Source: Enterovirga sp. (GTDB lineage Bacteria > Pseudomonadota > Alphaproteobacteria > Rhizobiales > Beijerinckiaceae). Taken from it: 14,432 bases of DNA. Shown in pieces: positions 9,110 through 14,432 of the stretch. The stretch spans positions 1 through 14,432 of the forward strand of contig JAQGJZ010000260.1 in the NCBI GenBank assembly GCA_028290385.1. Direction: 5' to 3'. Positions within the stretch are counted from its first letter, which is position 1. The number at the start of each line of letters is the position of its first letter. The translations under genes were made by a program, and so were the position numbers. A model generated the notes under the pieces. The model did not search any database. It had not been told where the DNA came from and worked only from the letters and a program-made list of their open reading frames with translations.

Positions 9110-9115
9110 CACCTC
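9110..9115 (-). promoter_or_regulatory. Shine-Dalgarno that fixes the flgA start
   Basis: GAGGTG on the - strand overlaps the flgG stop codon (9114-9116) and lies six bases before the flgA ATG at 9103. It argues against the in-frame GTG at 9112, which falls inside the site. Confidence 0.75.
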
Positions 9116-9905
9116 AGCCGCGGAACATCTGGCTGGTGGAGGACAGCATCTGGTCCGCCGCCGTGATCACCTTCGAGTTCATCTCGTAGGCACGCTGCGC
9201 CGCGATCAGCCCGGAGATCTCCGTGACGGCGTTCACGTTCGCATCCTCCAGGTAGCTCTGCTGGAGGTTGCCGAACCCGTCCGCACCGGGGTTGCCGTCG
9301 ACGGCCTGGCCGGACGCGGCGGTCTCGGTGAACAGGTTGTCGCCGACCGAGTTCAGGCCCGTCTTGTTGATGAAGCGGGACAGCTGCACGGTGCCGAGGT
9401 TCTGCTGGGCGGTCTGGCCCGGGATCGTCGCCTGGACGAGGCCCTGGGCCGAGATCGTCACGGCGGTCGCGGTCTGCGGCACCGTAATGCCCGGCTCCAC
9501 CAGATAGCCGTTCTGGGTCACGAGCTGGCCTTGTGCGTCCAGGCTGAGGGAGCCGTCGCGGGTATAGGCCGCGACCCCGTCCGGCATCCGGATCTTGAAA
9601 TAGCCCTCGCCGCGGATCGCCACGTCGTAGGGCTTTCCGGTCGCGTTCAGGGTGCCCTGCGACATGTCCCGGGGTGTCGAGACCGTCTTCACGCCCGAGC
9701 CGATGGACAGCCCGGCCGGCAGCATCGTGCCCTGGTCGGAGGTGGCCGACCCGGCCCGGCGCAGGTTCTCGTAGAGGAGATCCTGAAACTGCACCTGCTG
9801 GCGCTTGAAGCCGGTCGTGCGAAGGTTCGCGATGTTGTTGGAGATGGTCTGGACGTTGAGTTCCTGGGCCGCCATCCCGGTCGCGGCGGTTTGAAGTGCG
9901 CGCAT
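9114..9905 (-). CDS. flgG: Flagellar distal rod protein FlgG
   Basis: FlgG is the main component of the distal rod that crosses the P and L rings; it is exported by the flagellar type III apparatus, so no signal peptide is expected and none is seen. The 263-residue product is full length. The N-terminal rod motif reads LNVQTISNNIANLRTTGFKRQ. The central region includes SQGTLNATGKPYDVAIRGEGYF and YTRDGSLSLDAQGQLVTQNGY. The C-terminal motif reads LEDANVNAVTEISGLIAAQRAYEMNSKVI, ending SSTSQMFRG. Both ends form the coiled-coil D0 domain. The start has a strong AAGGAGAG (9918-9911) five bases upstream, overlapping the flgF stop, so the two genes are translationally linked. Confidence 0.97.
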   Translation of the reverse strand: MRALQTAATGMAAQELNVQTISNNIANLRTTGFKRQQVQFQDLLYENLRRAGSATSDQGTMLPAGLSIGSGVKTVSTPRDMSQGTLNATGKPYDVAIRGEGYFKIRMPDGVAAYTRDGSLSLDAQGQLVTQNGYLVEPGITVPQTATAVTISAQGLVQATIPGQTAQQNLGTVQLSRFINKTGLNSVGDNLFTETAASGQAVDGNPGADGFGNLQQSYLEDANVNAVTEISGLIAAQRAYEMNSKVITAADQMLSSTSQMFRG

Positions 9906-9916
9906 GGGGGCTCTCC

Positions 9917-10663
9917 TTAAGCGGCTTGGGCGTCGGCGAGGCGGGAGACGGCGGTGCGCGTCAGCTCCTGCATCTGGCCCAGCATGCCGGCGACGCTGGC
10001 ATAGGCCCGGTTGACCTCGATCAGCCGGGTCATCTCGTGCACGGCGTTGACGTTCGAGCGCTCGAGCGCGCCGGATTCGAGCCGGCTCGTCGCGCCCGCC
10101 GGATCGGCCGGGACGCTGGCCGAGAACACGTTGCCGCCCTCCGCCTTGAGGCTGCGCATGTCGGCAAAGCGGACAAGGCGGATCCGGCCGTGCTGGGCCT
10201 GGGCCGAGCTGATCGTTCCGTCGGGCGCGATCGCGATGTCCGTCTCGGTCCGATCAAAGGTGATCGGGCCGTTGTCGCCGAGCACGAGGTTGCCGTCGCT
10301 CGTCACGATCCGGCCCTGCGGGTCGAGTGAAAAGGCGCCGTTGCGGGTGTAGCGCTCCCCGCCGGCCGTCTGGACGGCAAAGAAGGCGTCGCCCTTGATG
10401 GCGACGTCGAGCGGGTTCTTCGTGAACTCGATCGCGCCCGTCGACGTGTCGAGCGTGGTGCCCTTGTCGATGACGTAGTCGAGGGCGCGGTCGGAGCGCT
10501 TGAACGCATCCCCGCTCGCCTTCGGCATGATGTAGCTTTCGAAGCGCGACGATTGCGCCTTGAAGCCGTTTGTCGAGACGTTCGCCACGTTGTTGGCGAC
10601 GACGTCGAGCTCGCGCCTGAGCGACATTTGCCGCGACAGGCCGACGAGCAGCGCGTTCTCCAT
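9917..10663 (-). CDS. flgF: Flagellar proximal rod protein FlgF
   Basis: FlgF is a proximal rod subunit of the flagellar basal body, exported by the flagellar type III system. The product is 248 residues. It has the N-terminal rod motif ELDVVANNVANVSTNGFKAQ, the central FTKNPLDVAIKGDAFFAVQT and YTRNGAFSLDPQGRIV, and the C-terminal LERSNVNAVHEMTRLIEVNRAY. It differs from FlgG in its shorter middle and its SRFESYIMP segment, matching FlgF. It is the first gene of the flgF-flgG-flgA-flgH unit. The ATG at 10663 has GGGAG (10674-10670) six bases upstream. A near-consensus sigma-54 promoter lies about 60 bases upstream of the start codon, and possible enhancer sites lie further out. Confidence 0.95.
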   Translation of the reverse strand: MENALLVGLSRQMSLRRELDVVANNVANVSTNGFKAQSSRFESYIMPKASGDAFKRSDRALDYVIDKGTTLDTSTGAIEFTKNPLDVAIKGDAFFAVQTAGGERYTRNGAFSLDPQGRIVTSDGNLVLGDNGPITFDRTETDIAIAPDGTISSAQAQHGRIRLVRFADMRSLKAEGGNVFSASVPADPAGATSRLESGALERSNVNAVHEMTRLIEVNRAYASVAGMLGQMQELTRTAVSRLADAQAA

Positions 10664-10732
10664 GAACCGCTCCCGTTATGTGTCCCCGCCGGACCCTCGA
10701 CGCTCCCCAGCGCGAACCCGGCACGAGGTTGA

Positions 10733-10748
10733 TGGCAGGCGGCGTGCC
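10733..10748 (+). promoter_or_regulatory. Overlapping + strand -24/-12-like element
   Basis: The same bases read on the + strand give TGGCAGGCGGCGTGCC, also with GG-N10-GC spacing, because the site is partly palindromic. It would point at fliL with a leader of about 190 bases. It is weaker than the - strand reading and may be a by-product of symmetry. Confidence 0.25.
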
Positions 10749-10750
10749 AA
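10734..10750 (-). promoter_or_regulatory. Sigma-54 (-24/-12) promoter of the flgF operon
   Basis: Read on the - strand the sequence is TTGGCACGCCGCCTGCC. It matches TGGCACG-N4-TTGC with a single mismatch (CTGC), and GG and GC are exactly ten bases apart. Predicted transcription start is near 10723, leaving a leader of about 60 bases before flgF. Class III flagellar operons in Caulobacter use sigma-54 promoters of this kind (established knowledge). Confidence 0.75.
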
Positions 10751-10757
10751 ACGTGTG

Positions 10758-10780
10758 GAAAACAAAAAGCTAGCGTTTTC
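10758..10780. promoter_or_regulatory. AT-rich inverted repeat upstream of the flgF promoter
   Basis: GAAAAC at 10758-10763 pairs with GTTTTC at 10775-10780 around an 11-base centre containing the palindrome GCTAGC. It is a conspicuous AT-rich island in GC-rich DNA, placed between the sigma-54 promoter and the presumed activator sites. It could be a bending site (IHF-like) or a binding site for an unknown regulator. I see no full IHF consensus. Confidence 0.4.
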
Positions 10781-10831
10781 AGTCGGTTGAGCGCGAGGCG
10801 GTCTGGCCTGATCTGTCCCGGATAGGCCGAT

Positions 10832-10861
10832 CGGCAGGTTTCGGCCCGGCAGGAATTGCCG
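10832..10861. promoter_or_regulatory. Candidate FlbD (ftr-like) activator sites
   Basis: A palindrome CGGCA-N5-TGCCG occupies 10847-10861, and a half site CGGCAGG starts at 10832, so the motif CGGCAGG appears twice 15 bases apart. The pair lies about 110-140 bases upstream of the predicted flgF transcription start, a usual enhancer distance for sigma-54. The right half abuts the CtrA box. The likeness to Caulobacter ftr elements is from memory of that motif and has not been scored. Confidence 0.45.
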
Positions 10862-10863
10862 AC

Positions 10864-10879
10864 TTAACCCGTGATTAAC
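10864..10879 (+). promoter_or_regulatory. CtrA box upstream of fliL
   Basis: TTAACCCGTGATTAAC is a perfect TTAA-N7-TTAAC, the full CtrA recognition sequence. Its second half can serve as a -35-like element for + strand transcription, 71 bases before the fliL start codon. Class II flagellar promoters in Caulobacter, including that of fliL, are CtrA-controlled (established knowledge). Confidence 0.75.
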
Positions 10880-10923
10880 CCTGCGCGCCCAAGGTCGCGG
10901 ATGTCGTCCTGCCCGACTGTCCA

Positions 10924-10928
10924 GAGTC
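10924..10928. promoter_or_regulatory. GANTC (CcrM-type) methylation site
   Basis: GAGTC lies in the fliL leader, 22 bases before the start codon. CcrM methylates GANTC in alphaproteobacteria, and such sites near CtrA-controlled promoters can tie expression to replication. A single 5-base match can arise by chance. Confidence 0.3.
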
Positions 10929-10950
10929 GCGTCTCGGAAGCACTCAAGCG

Positions 10951-11442
10951 ATGGCGAAGAAGCCGAAGGAGCCGTCCGCGGACGGTGCCGAAGATGCCGG
11001 CGCCCCGAAGGGCGGCAAGAAGAAGCTGATCCTCGGTGCGGCCGCCGTGCTGCTGCTGGCGGGAGCCGGCGGAGGCTATCTGGCGCTCGGGCGCGGCGGC
11101 GCGAGCCATGCCGCGCCGGCCGAGAAACGGTCCGTCGCCTTTGTCGATGTGCGCGAGATGACCGTGAACCTCGCGGCCGAGCCCAACCAGGAGCGGCCCC
11201 GCTTCCTCAAGCTGAAGGTCGCGCTCGAGGTGAAGGATCCCAAGATCGTCACCGAGGTGCAGCCCCTGCTGCCGCGCGTGGAGGACATCTTCCAGGTCTT
11301 CGTGCGCGAGCTGCGCGCGAGCGACCTCGAGGGTTCGGGCGGCATTCACCGGCTGCGGGAGGAGCTCCTCCGGCGGGTCAACGTCGCGGTTGCGCCCACC
11401 CGGGTCGAAGCCGTGCTCTTCAAGGACGTGATCGTTCAATGA
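10951..11442 (+). CDS. fliL: Flagellar basal body-associated protein FliL
   Basis: FliL is an inner-membrane protein that surrounds the stator units and supports motor torque. The 163-residue product has a basic, Lys/Pro-rich cytoplasmic N terminus (1-25), one membrane segment (about 26-46, very Ala/Gly/Leu-rich) and a periplasmic domain with the family signature FVDVREMTVNLA, then RPRFLKLKVALEV and a C terminus ending EAVLFKDVIVQ. The ATG is preceded by GGAAG (10936-10940) at ten bases. The stop overlaps an ATG as ATGA, the arrangement expected if another gene, normally fliM, were coupled behind it. The gene is first in its operon, with a perfect CtrA box upstream. Confidence 0.95.
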   Translation: MAKKPKEPSADGAEDAGAPKGGKKKLILGAAAVLLLAGAGGGYLALGRGGASHAAPAEKRSVAFVDVREMTVNLAAEPNQERPRFLKLKVALEVKDPKIVTEVQPLLPRVEDIFQVFVRELRASDLEGSGGIHRLREELLRRVNVAVAPTRVEAVLFKDVIVQ

Positions 11443-11513
11443 CCGCCGCACAGGTTGGCGGGACACCGCTTATCCGCCCTTCGGCAGGCCTGCCCGCAGG
11501 TCACCGTCGATGA
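11439..11513 (+). other. 24-codon frame in the fliM position
   Basis: This small frame starts in the fliL stop (ATGA at 11439) and ends in the start of the next gene (ATGA at 11510), so it is linked at both ends. The peptide begins MTAAQVGGTPL and ends GLPAGHRR. About 10 of 23 third codon positions are A or T, unlike the flanking genes, so coding pressure looks weak. It contains a perfect 12-base palindrome. It could be a remnant of an in-frame fliM deletion, a translational bridge, or spacer. Confidence 0.25.
11483..11494. repeat. Perfect 12-base palindrome GGCAGGCCTGCC
   Basis: It lies in the fliL to DUF6468 spacer. Followed by CGCAGG, it can also pair as CCTGC/GCAGG. It contains the CGGCAGG motif seen twice near the divergent promoters, which may be coincidence. 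Confidence 0.4.
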
Positions 11514-11977
11514 ACGGCATCGTCGTCGTCGCGGCCGACATCCTGGTCGGCATCCTGCTGGTCGCGACCATCATCTCGTCCGTAAAACTGTCCCGGCGCA
11601 TCACGCGGCTCAAGGCCGACGAGAGCGCCATGCGGGCGACGATCGGGGAGCTCGTCGCCGCGACGGATGCGGCCGAACGCGCGGTCGCGGGCCTGCGCAC
11701 GACGCTTGCGGAGTGTGACCGCGATCTTTCCGACCGCATCGACCTTGCCCAGCGCCAGTCGCTGGAGCTCGGCCGTGCCATGGAGGCCGGCGAGCGGGTC
11801 GTCGGGCGTATCGAGCGGGTGTTCGATGCGACACGCCGGGCCCTGCACGCAAACCCGCCGCCGGCTGGGTCGCAACCCGACGAGGCACGCGCCTCGAGCG
11901 GGCTTCAGGCGGCGATCGCCGCGGCCCAGGCCGTGGCCGACCGGAGCGCGCGCCGCGTCGAGAGCCGGGCGGCGTGA
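11510..11977 (+). CDS. DUF6468-type membrane/coiled-coil protein
   Basis: 155 residues. One N-terminal membrane segment (about 4-25: VVVAADILVGILLVATII) is followed by a charged helical, probably coiled-coil region to about 110, then a Pro/Ala-rich tail with little predicted structure. Proteins of this layout are found next to fliL-fliM and a MotE-like gene in alphaproteobacteria and are listed as DUF6468, from memory. No biochemical role is established that I know of; the location suggests a motor or basal-body accessory. The ATG overlaps the end of the preceding 24-codon frame, and the stop overlaps the GTG of the next gene as GTGA, so translation is coupled. Confidence 0.75.
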   Translation: MNGIVVVAADILVGILLVATIISSVKLSRRITRLKADESAMRATIGELVAATDAAERAVAGLRTTLAECDRDLSDRIDLAQRQSLELGRAMEAGERVVGRIERVFDATRRALHANPPPAGSQPDEARASSGLQAAIAAAQAVADRSARRVESRAA

Positions 11978-12798
11978 TCCTGCGCCGGAGCCTGCCGAAC
12001 ATCAGGCTGATCGATGGCGTGATCATCGCCGCGGTCGCGCTGCTCGGCCTCAAAGTGCTCGGTTTTTTTGCCGACGGGCGCGGCGTGTCTGCGCTGCCGC
12101 CGCATTCGACCATCGGATCGGCCGTGGAGCAGAAGCCCGCCGCGCCGTCGGCACAGGCCGGCTTCGGCCGCGTGCTGTCCCATGCCCGCACGAATTACGA
12201 ACCCGCCGAGCCGACCACGACCGGCTCGCTCGGGAGCAAGGCGGAGGACACGCCCACGCCCAAGCAGGTGCCTGTTCCGGCCGCCGACGGAACCCCTCCG
12301 CTCGTGCCCCCCTCGACCAGCGAGCGGGTTCTGCTCGAGCGCCTCGGCGAGCGCCGGGAGGAACTGCACCAGCGCTCCCGGGAGATGGAAGCGCGCGAGC
12401 GCCTGATGCAGGAGCAGGAGCACAGGCTGGAGGAGCGCCTGAACCAGCTCAAGGCGGCGGAGGAATCCCAGAAATCCGCCGCTGCCGCGAAGCCCGCGGG
12501 CTCCGACCCGACCGCGCTGAAGAACGTCGTCGTGATGTACGAGACCATGAAGCCCAAGGAGGCGGCCCGCGTTTTCGACCGGCTGCCGATCGACGTGCTC
12601 CTGTCCGTCGTCGTCCAGATGAACGCCCGCAAGATGGCCGAGATCCTGGCCGTCATGACGCCGGAAAACGCCGAAAAACTCACCGTCGCCCTGGCCAAGC
12701 GCGCGAACGGCCCGGCCGAGAACAGGCCCGTCCCGGCGGCGGCGCTGCCGGCCGGCGAGCTCCCGGCGATTGAACGTCCGACCGCATCGCGCCGCTGA
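11974..12798 (+). CDS. MotE-like protein with MgtE N-terminal-type domain
   Basis: 274 residues. A membrane anchor lies at about 13-32, then a Pro/Ala-rich linker to about 115, a charged coiled coil at about 117-172 and a helical domain at about 180-245 (NVVVMYETMKPKEAARVFDRLP, then MNARKMAEILAVMTPENAEKL). That domain resembles the MgtE intracellular N domain, which shares a fold with FliG. In Sinorhizobium meliloti MotE is a periplasmic chaperone for the stator-associated MotC; whether this protein does the same is inference. The GTG start overlaps the previous stop as GTGA, and no ATG occurs early in frame. The linker is long compared with rhizobial MotE. Confidence 0.75.
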   Translation: MILRRSLPNIRLIDGVIIAAVALLGLKVLGFFADGRGVSALPPHSTIGSAVEQKPAAPSAQAGFGRVLSHARTNYEPAEPTTTGSLGSKAEDTPTPKQVPVPAADGTPPLVPPSTSERVLLERLGERREELHQRSREMEARERLMQEQEHRLEERLNQLKAAEESQKSAAAAKPAGSDPTALKNVVVMYETMKPKEAARVFDRLPIDVLLSVVVQMNARKMAEILAVMTPENAEKLTVALAKRANGPAENRPVPAAALPAGELPAIERPTASRR

Positions 12799-12804
12799 AT
12801 GCGG

Positions 12805-12832
12805 TTAAGCGCCCGTTAGGCCCGCGGGCGCT
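12805..12832 (+). promoter_or_regulatory. Degenerate CtrA-like box within a hairpin
   Basis: TTAA at 12805 and TTAG at 12816 are separated by exactly seven bases, one mismatch from the CtrA core. The site overlaps an 8-bp stem (12808-12815 with 12825-12832) and the palindrome GCCCGCGGGC at 12820-12829. It lies in the 100-base gap before the last gene. It may be a promoter site, a transcript end of the fliL operon, or chance. No T-tract follows. Confidence 0.35.
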
Positions 12833-12898
12833 AGGGTCGCCCCGGTCCAAACAGCTTGGGCCCAACCCGAACCGCGCTCCCATCCCTCGGTGCCGACG

Positions 12899-14432
12899 AT
12901 GTTCCATCTCGGCCGGTGGTCCGGCCCTTCCCTCGGCCGGCTGATCGGACGCCTCGCTCCGTTCGTCATCGCATTCGGGCTCGCGGCCGGCGCCGCCTCG
13001 GCCCGCGAAGTGGTCGTGACGGGCGCGAACATGAACCGCTTCGGGCGGATCCTCCTGACGTTCGACCAGCCGACCAAGGTGTCCGCCCGGGTCACGAACG
13101 CCGTCCTGATCATCACGTTCGCGGACTCGGCCAAGGTCAAGACCGAGAAGCTCGCCCTCGAGATGGCGCCCTACATCACGACGGTGCGCCGTGATCCGGA
13201 CGGGACGGGGCTGCGCCTCGCCTTGACCGGGCCCGTGAAGGCCAACGTGCTCGAGGCGGCGGAGCGGGTCTTCATCGACCTTTTGCCGCCGAACTGGACG
13301 GGCCTGCTGCCCGGCCTGCCGACGGAGGTGGTCGCCGAACTGGCCGCACGGGTGGCGCAGGCCGAGGCGAAGCTCAAGGCCGCCGCGCCGCGCGCCGTCC
13401 CGGCCAAGGTGGTGCGGCTGCGCATGGCCGAGTTGCCGGCCATGACGCGGCTGCAATTCGACATGCCGGAGCCCGTGCCGGTGCAGATCCAGGAGAACGG
13501 CGACGAGGTCGAGCTCACCTTTTCCGGGCCGGTCACCTTCGAGGACGGCGGTGCGAAGCCGAAGCTCGCGGCCGGGATCGCCGCGTTCGACCCGGCGCCG
13601 GCCGGAACCGGCCTGAGGGTCAGGGTCAAACGCGCGCCCGGCTATGTGCTGCAGAGTTTTCGCGAGCCCGATGGTCTCGTGCTGGACGTGGCGAAGCCGC
13701 TTCCCCCGCAGGTACTGCCCGAGCCGGCCGCCTTCGAGCCCGCTCCCGAAGCCGCGCCAACGGAGCCGGCCCCGGTGCAGGCGAAGGCCGAAGACAGGCC
13801 CCCGCCGCCGCCCGCACCCCCGCAGCCTGCCGCCCCGGCCGCCGCGACACCGACCTCCGCGCCGGCGGTGTCTGCGCCGGCAACGATCGTCGCCCGGGTC
13901 GAGACCGGGCCGGACGGAGCCTCGCTCGTCTTCCCGTTTCGGACCCGGACGCCCGCCGCGGCCTATGTGAGGGCGGGCGCGCTGACCCTCGTGTTCGACA
14001 GCCAGGACCGGCTCGATACGAGCGCACTCGCCGGCAGCCCGGACGGGTCCCTGCGGCCGATCGAGACGACGTCGGACGGGACGGCCACCGTCCTGCGCTT
14101 CCCGGAAGCGGCTGCCGCCTCCGCCCGGTTCGTGGCCGAGGGGAGCGGCTGGCGGCTCGCCACCGGCAACCCGAAGGTGCTGCCGCCCGACGCCTTGAAG
14201 GTGTCGCGCGGATCGGACGATCATGGCCGCGCGCGTGTCCGGGTCGGCCTCGCGGACGGCTCGCGCGTGCATTGGATGCGCGACCCCGACGGGGCGCGGG
14301 TCGGGATCGTGACGGCGGCGGGCCGCCCCCAGGCGCTGCCTCTGGCGCGCAGCTTCGTCGAATTCGTGCTCGCGCCCACCCTGCACGGCGTGGTCGTCGA
14401 GGCGCGGGCGGACGATGTCTCGGCCTCGCTCG
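12899..14432 (+). CDS. Large exported protein of unknown function (3' partial)
   Basis: The frame is open from the ATG at 12899 to the window end, 511 codons with no stop. A Sec signal peptide (basic start, hydrophobic stretch about 20-33, likely cleavage after A33-S34-A35) predicts a periplasmic or envelope protein. After it comes a beta-rich region (EVVVTGANMNRFGRILLTFDQP) reminiscent of AMIN-type domains, containing the motif FIDLLPPNWTGLLPGLP. A short helical stretch, a second beta-rich part and a Pro/Ala-rich linker (about 280-325) follow, then a third beta-rich segment to the edge. Similar proteins beside fliL/motE loci in alphaproteobacteria are long and often have C-terminal TPR repeats; this is from memory and any TPRs would lie outside the window. 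No clear Shine-Dalgarno precedes the ATG, and a 100-base gap suggests its own promoter. Confidence 0.7.
   Translation, partial: MFHLGRWSGPSLGRLIGRLAPFVIAFGLAAGAASAREVVVTGANMNRFGRILLTFDQPTKVSARVTNAVLIITFADSAKVKTEKLALEMAPYITTVRRDPDGTGLRLALTGPVKANVLEAAERVFIDLLPPNWTGLLPGLPTEVVAELAARVAQAEAKLKAAAPRAVPAKVVRLRMAELPAMTRLQFDMPEPVPVQIQENGDEVELTFSGPVTFEDGGAKPKLAAGIAAFDPAPAGTGLRVRVKRAPGYVLQSFREPDGLVLDVAKPLPPQVLPEPAAFEPAPEAAPTEPAPVQAKAEDRPPPPPAPPQPAAPAAATPTSAPAVSAPATIVARVETGPDGASLVFPFRTRTPAAAYVRAGALTLVFDSQDRLDTSALAGSPDGSLRPIETTSDGTATVLRFPEAAAASARFVAEGSGWRLATGNPKVLPPDALKVSRGSDDHGRARVRVGLADGSRVHWMRDPDGARVGIVTAAGRPQALPLARSFVEFVLAPTLHGVVVEARADDVSASL

Noticed and set aside
12680..14386. A 568-codon - strand frame opposite the large exported protein
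   Set aside because: The + strand frame has a clear signal peptide and domain-like sequence, while the - strand product is Arg/Gly/His-rich without motifs.
1..14432. CRISPR arrays, tRNA or rRNA genes, insertion sequences and integration sites
   Set aside because: I saw no spaced short repeats, no RNA gene signatures, no transposase frames and no flanking terminal repeats. The only long repeats are the HAMP units.

Overview
The window is very GC-rich coding DNA with short gaps, nested start/stop overlaps and strong G/C bias at third codon positions. Gene content and order (flgF-flgG-flgA-flgH divergent from fliL, then a DUF6468-type protein and a MotE-like protein), plus a perfect CtrA-type box and a sigma-54-type promoter, point to a motile alphaproteobacterium. 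Hyphomicrobiales, possibly Methylobacteriaceae, is my best guess from protein style; this is inference and no database search was possible.

Layout. Bases 2-5668 (+) hold two adjacent hybrid histidine kinases. The first is cut by the left edge and has tandem 92-residue HAMP repeats like those of fungal group III (Nik1/Os-1) kinases, then GAF, kinase core and three receiver domains. The second is receiver-PAS-kinase-receiver, and its N-terminal receiver lacks the conserved lysine. A convergent membrane sensor kinase lies at 5708-7162 (-). Two hairpins at 7254-7321 separate it from the flagellar operon flgF-flgG-flgA-flgH (10663 down to 7338, - strand), which encodes the proximal and distal rod proteins, the P-ring chaperone and the L-ring lipoprotein.

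The 287-bp divergent gap 10664-10950 is the most informative non-coding stretch. It holds a near-consensus sigma-54 promoter pointing at flgF, an AT-rich inverted repeat, a CGGCA-N5-TGCCG palindrome resembling FlbD (ftr) sites, a perfect CtrA box TTAA-N7-TTAAC pointing at fliL, and a GANTC site. This looks like a compact cell-cycle and assembly-checkpoint switch of the Caulobacter type.

Rightwards (+) run fliL, a DUF6468-type membrane/coiled-coil protein and a MotE-like protein. A large exported protein follows, starting at 12899 and running off the right edge. The usual fliM between fliL and the DUF6468 gene is absent. In its place is a 24-codon frame joined to both neighbours by ATGA overlaps. 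The flagellar genes build the rod and outer rings and support the motor. The three kinases are signalling genes that happen to be adjacent, and no direct link to motility is visible.
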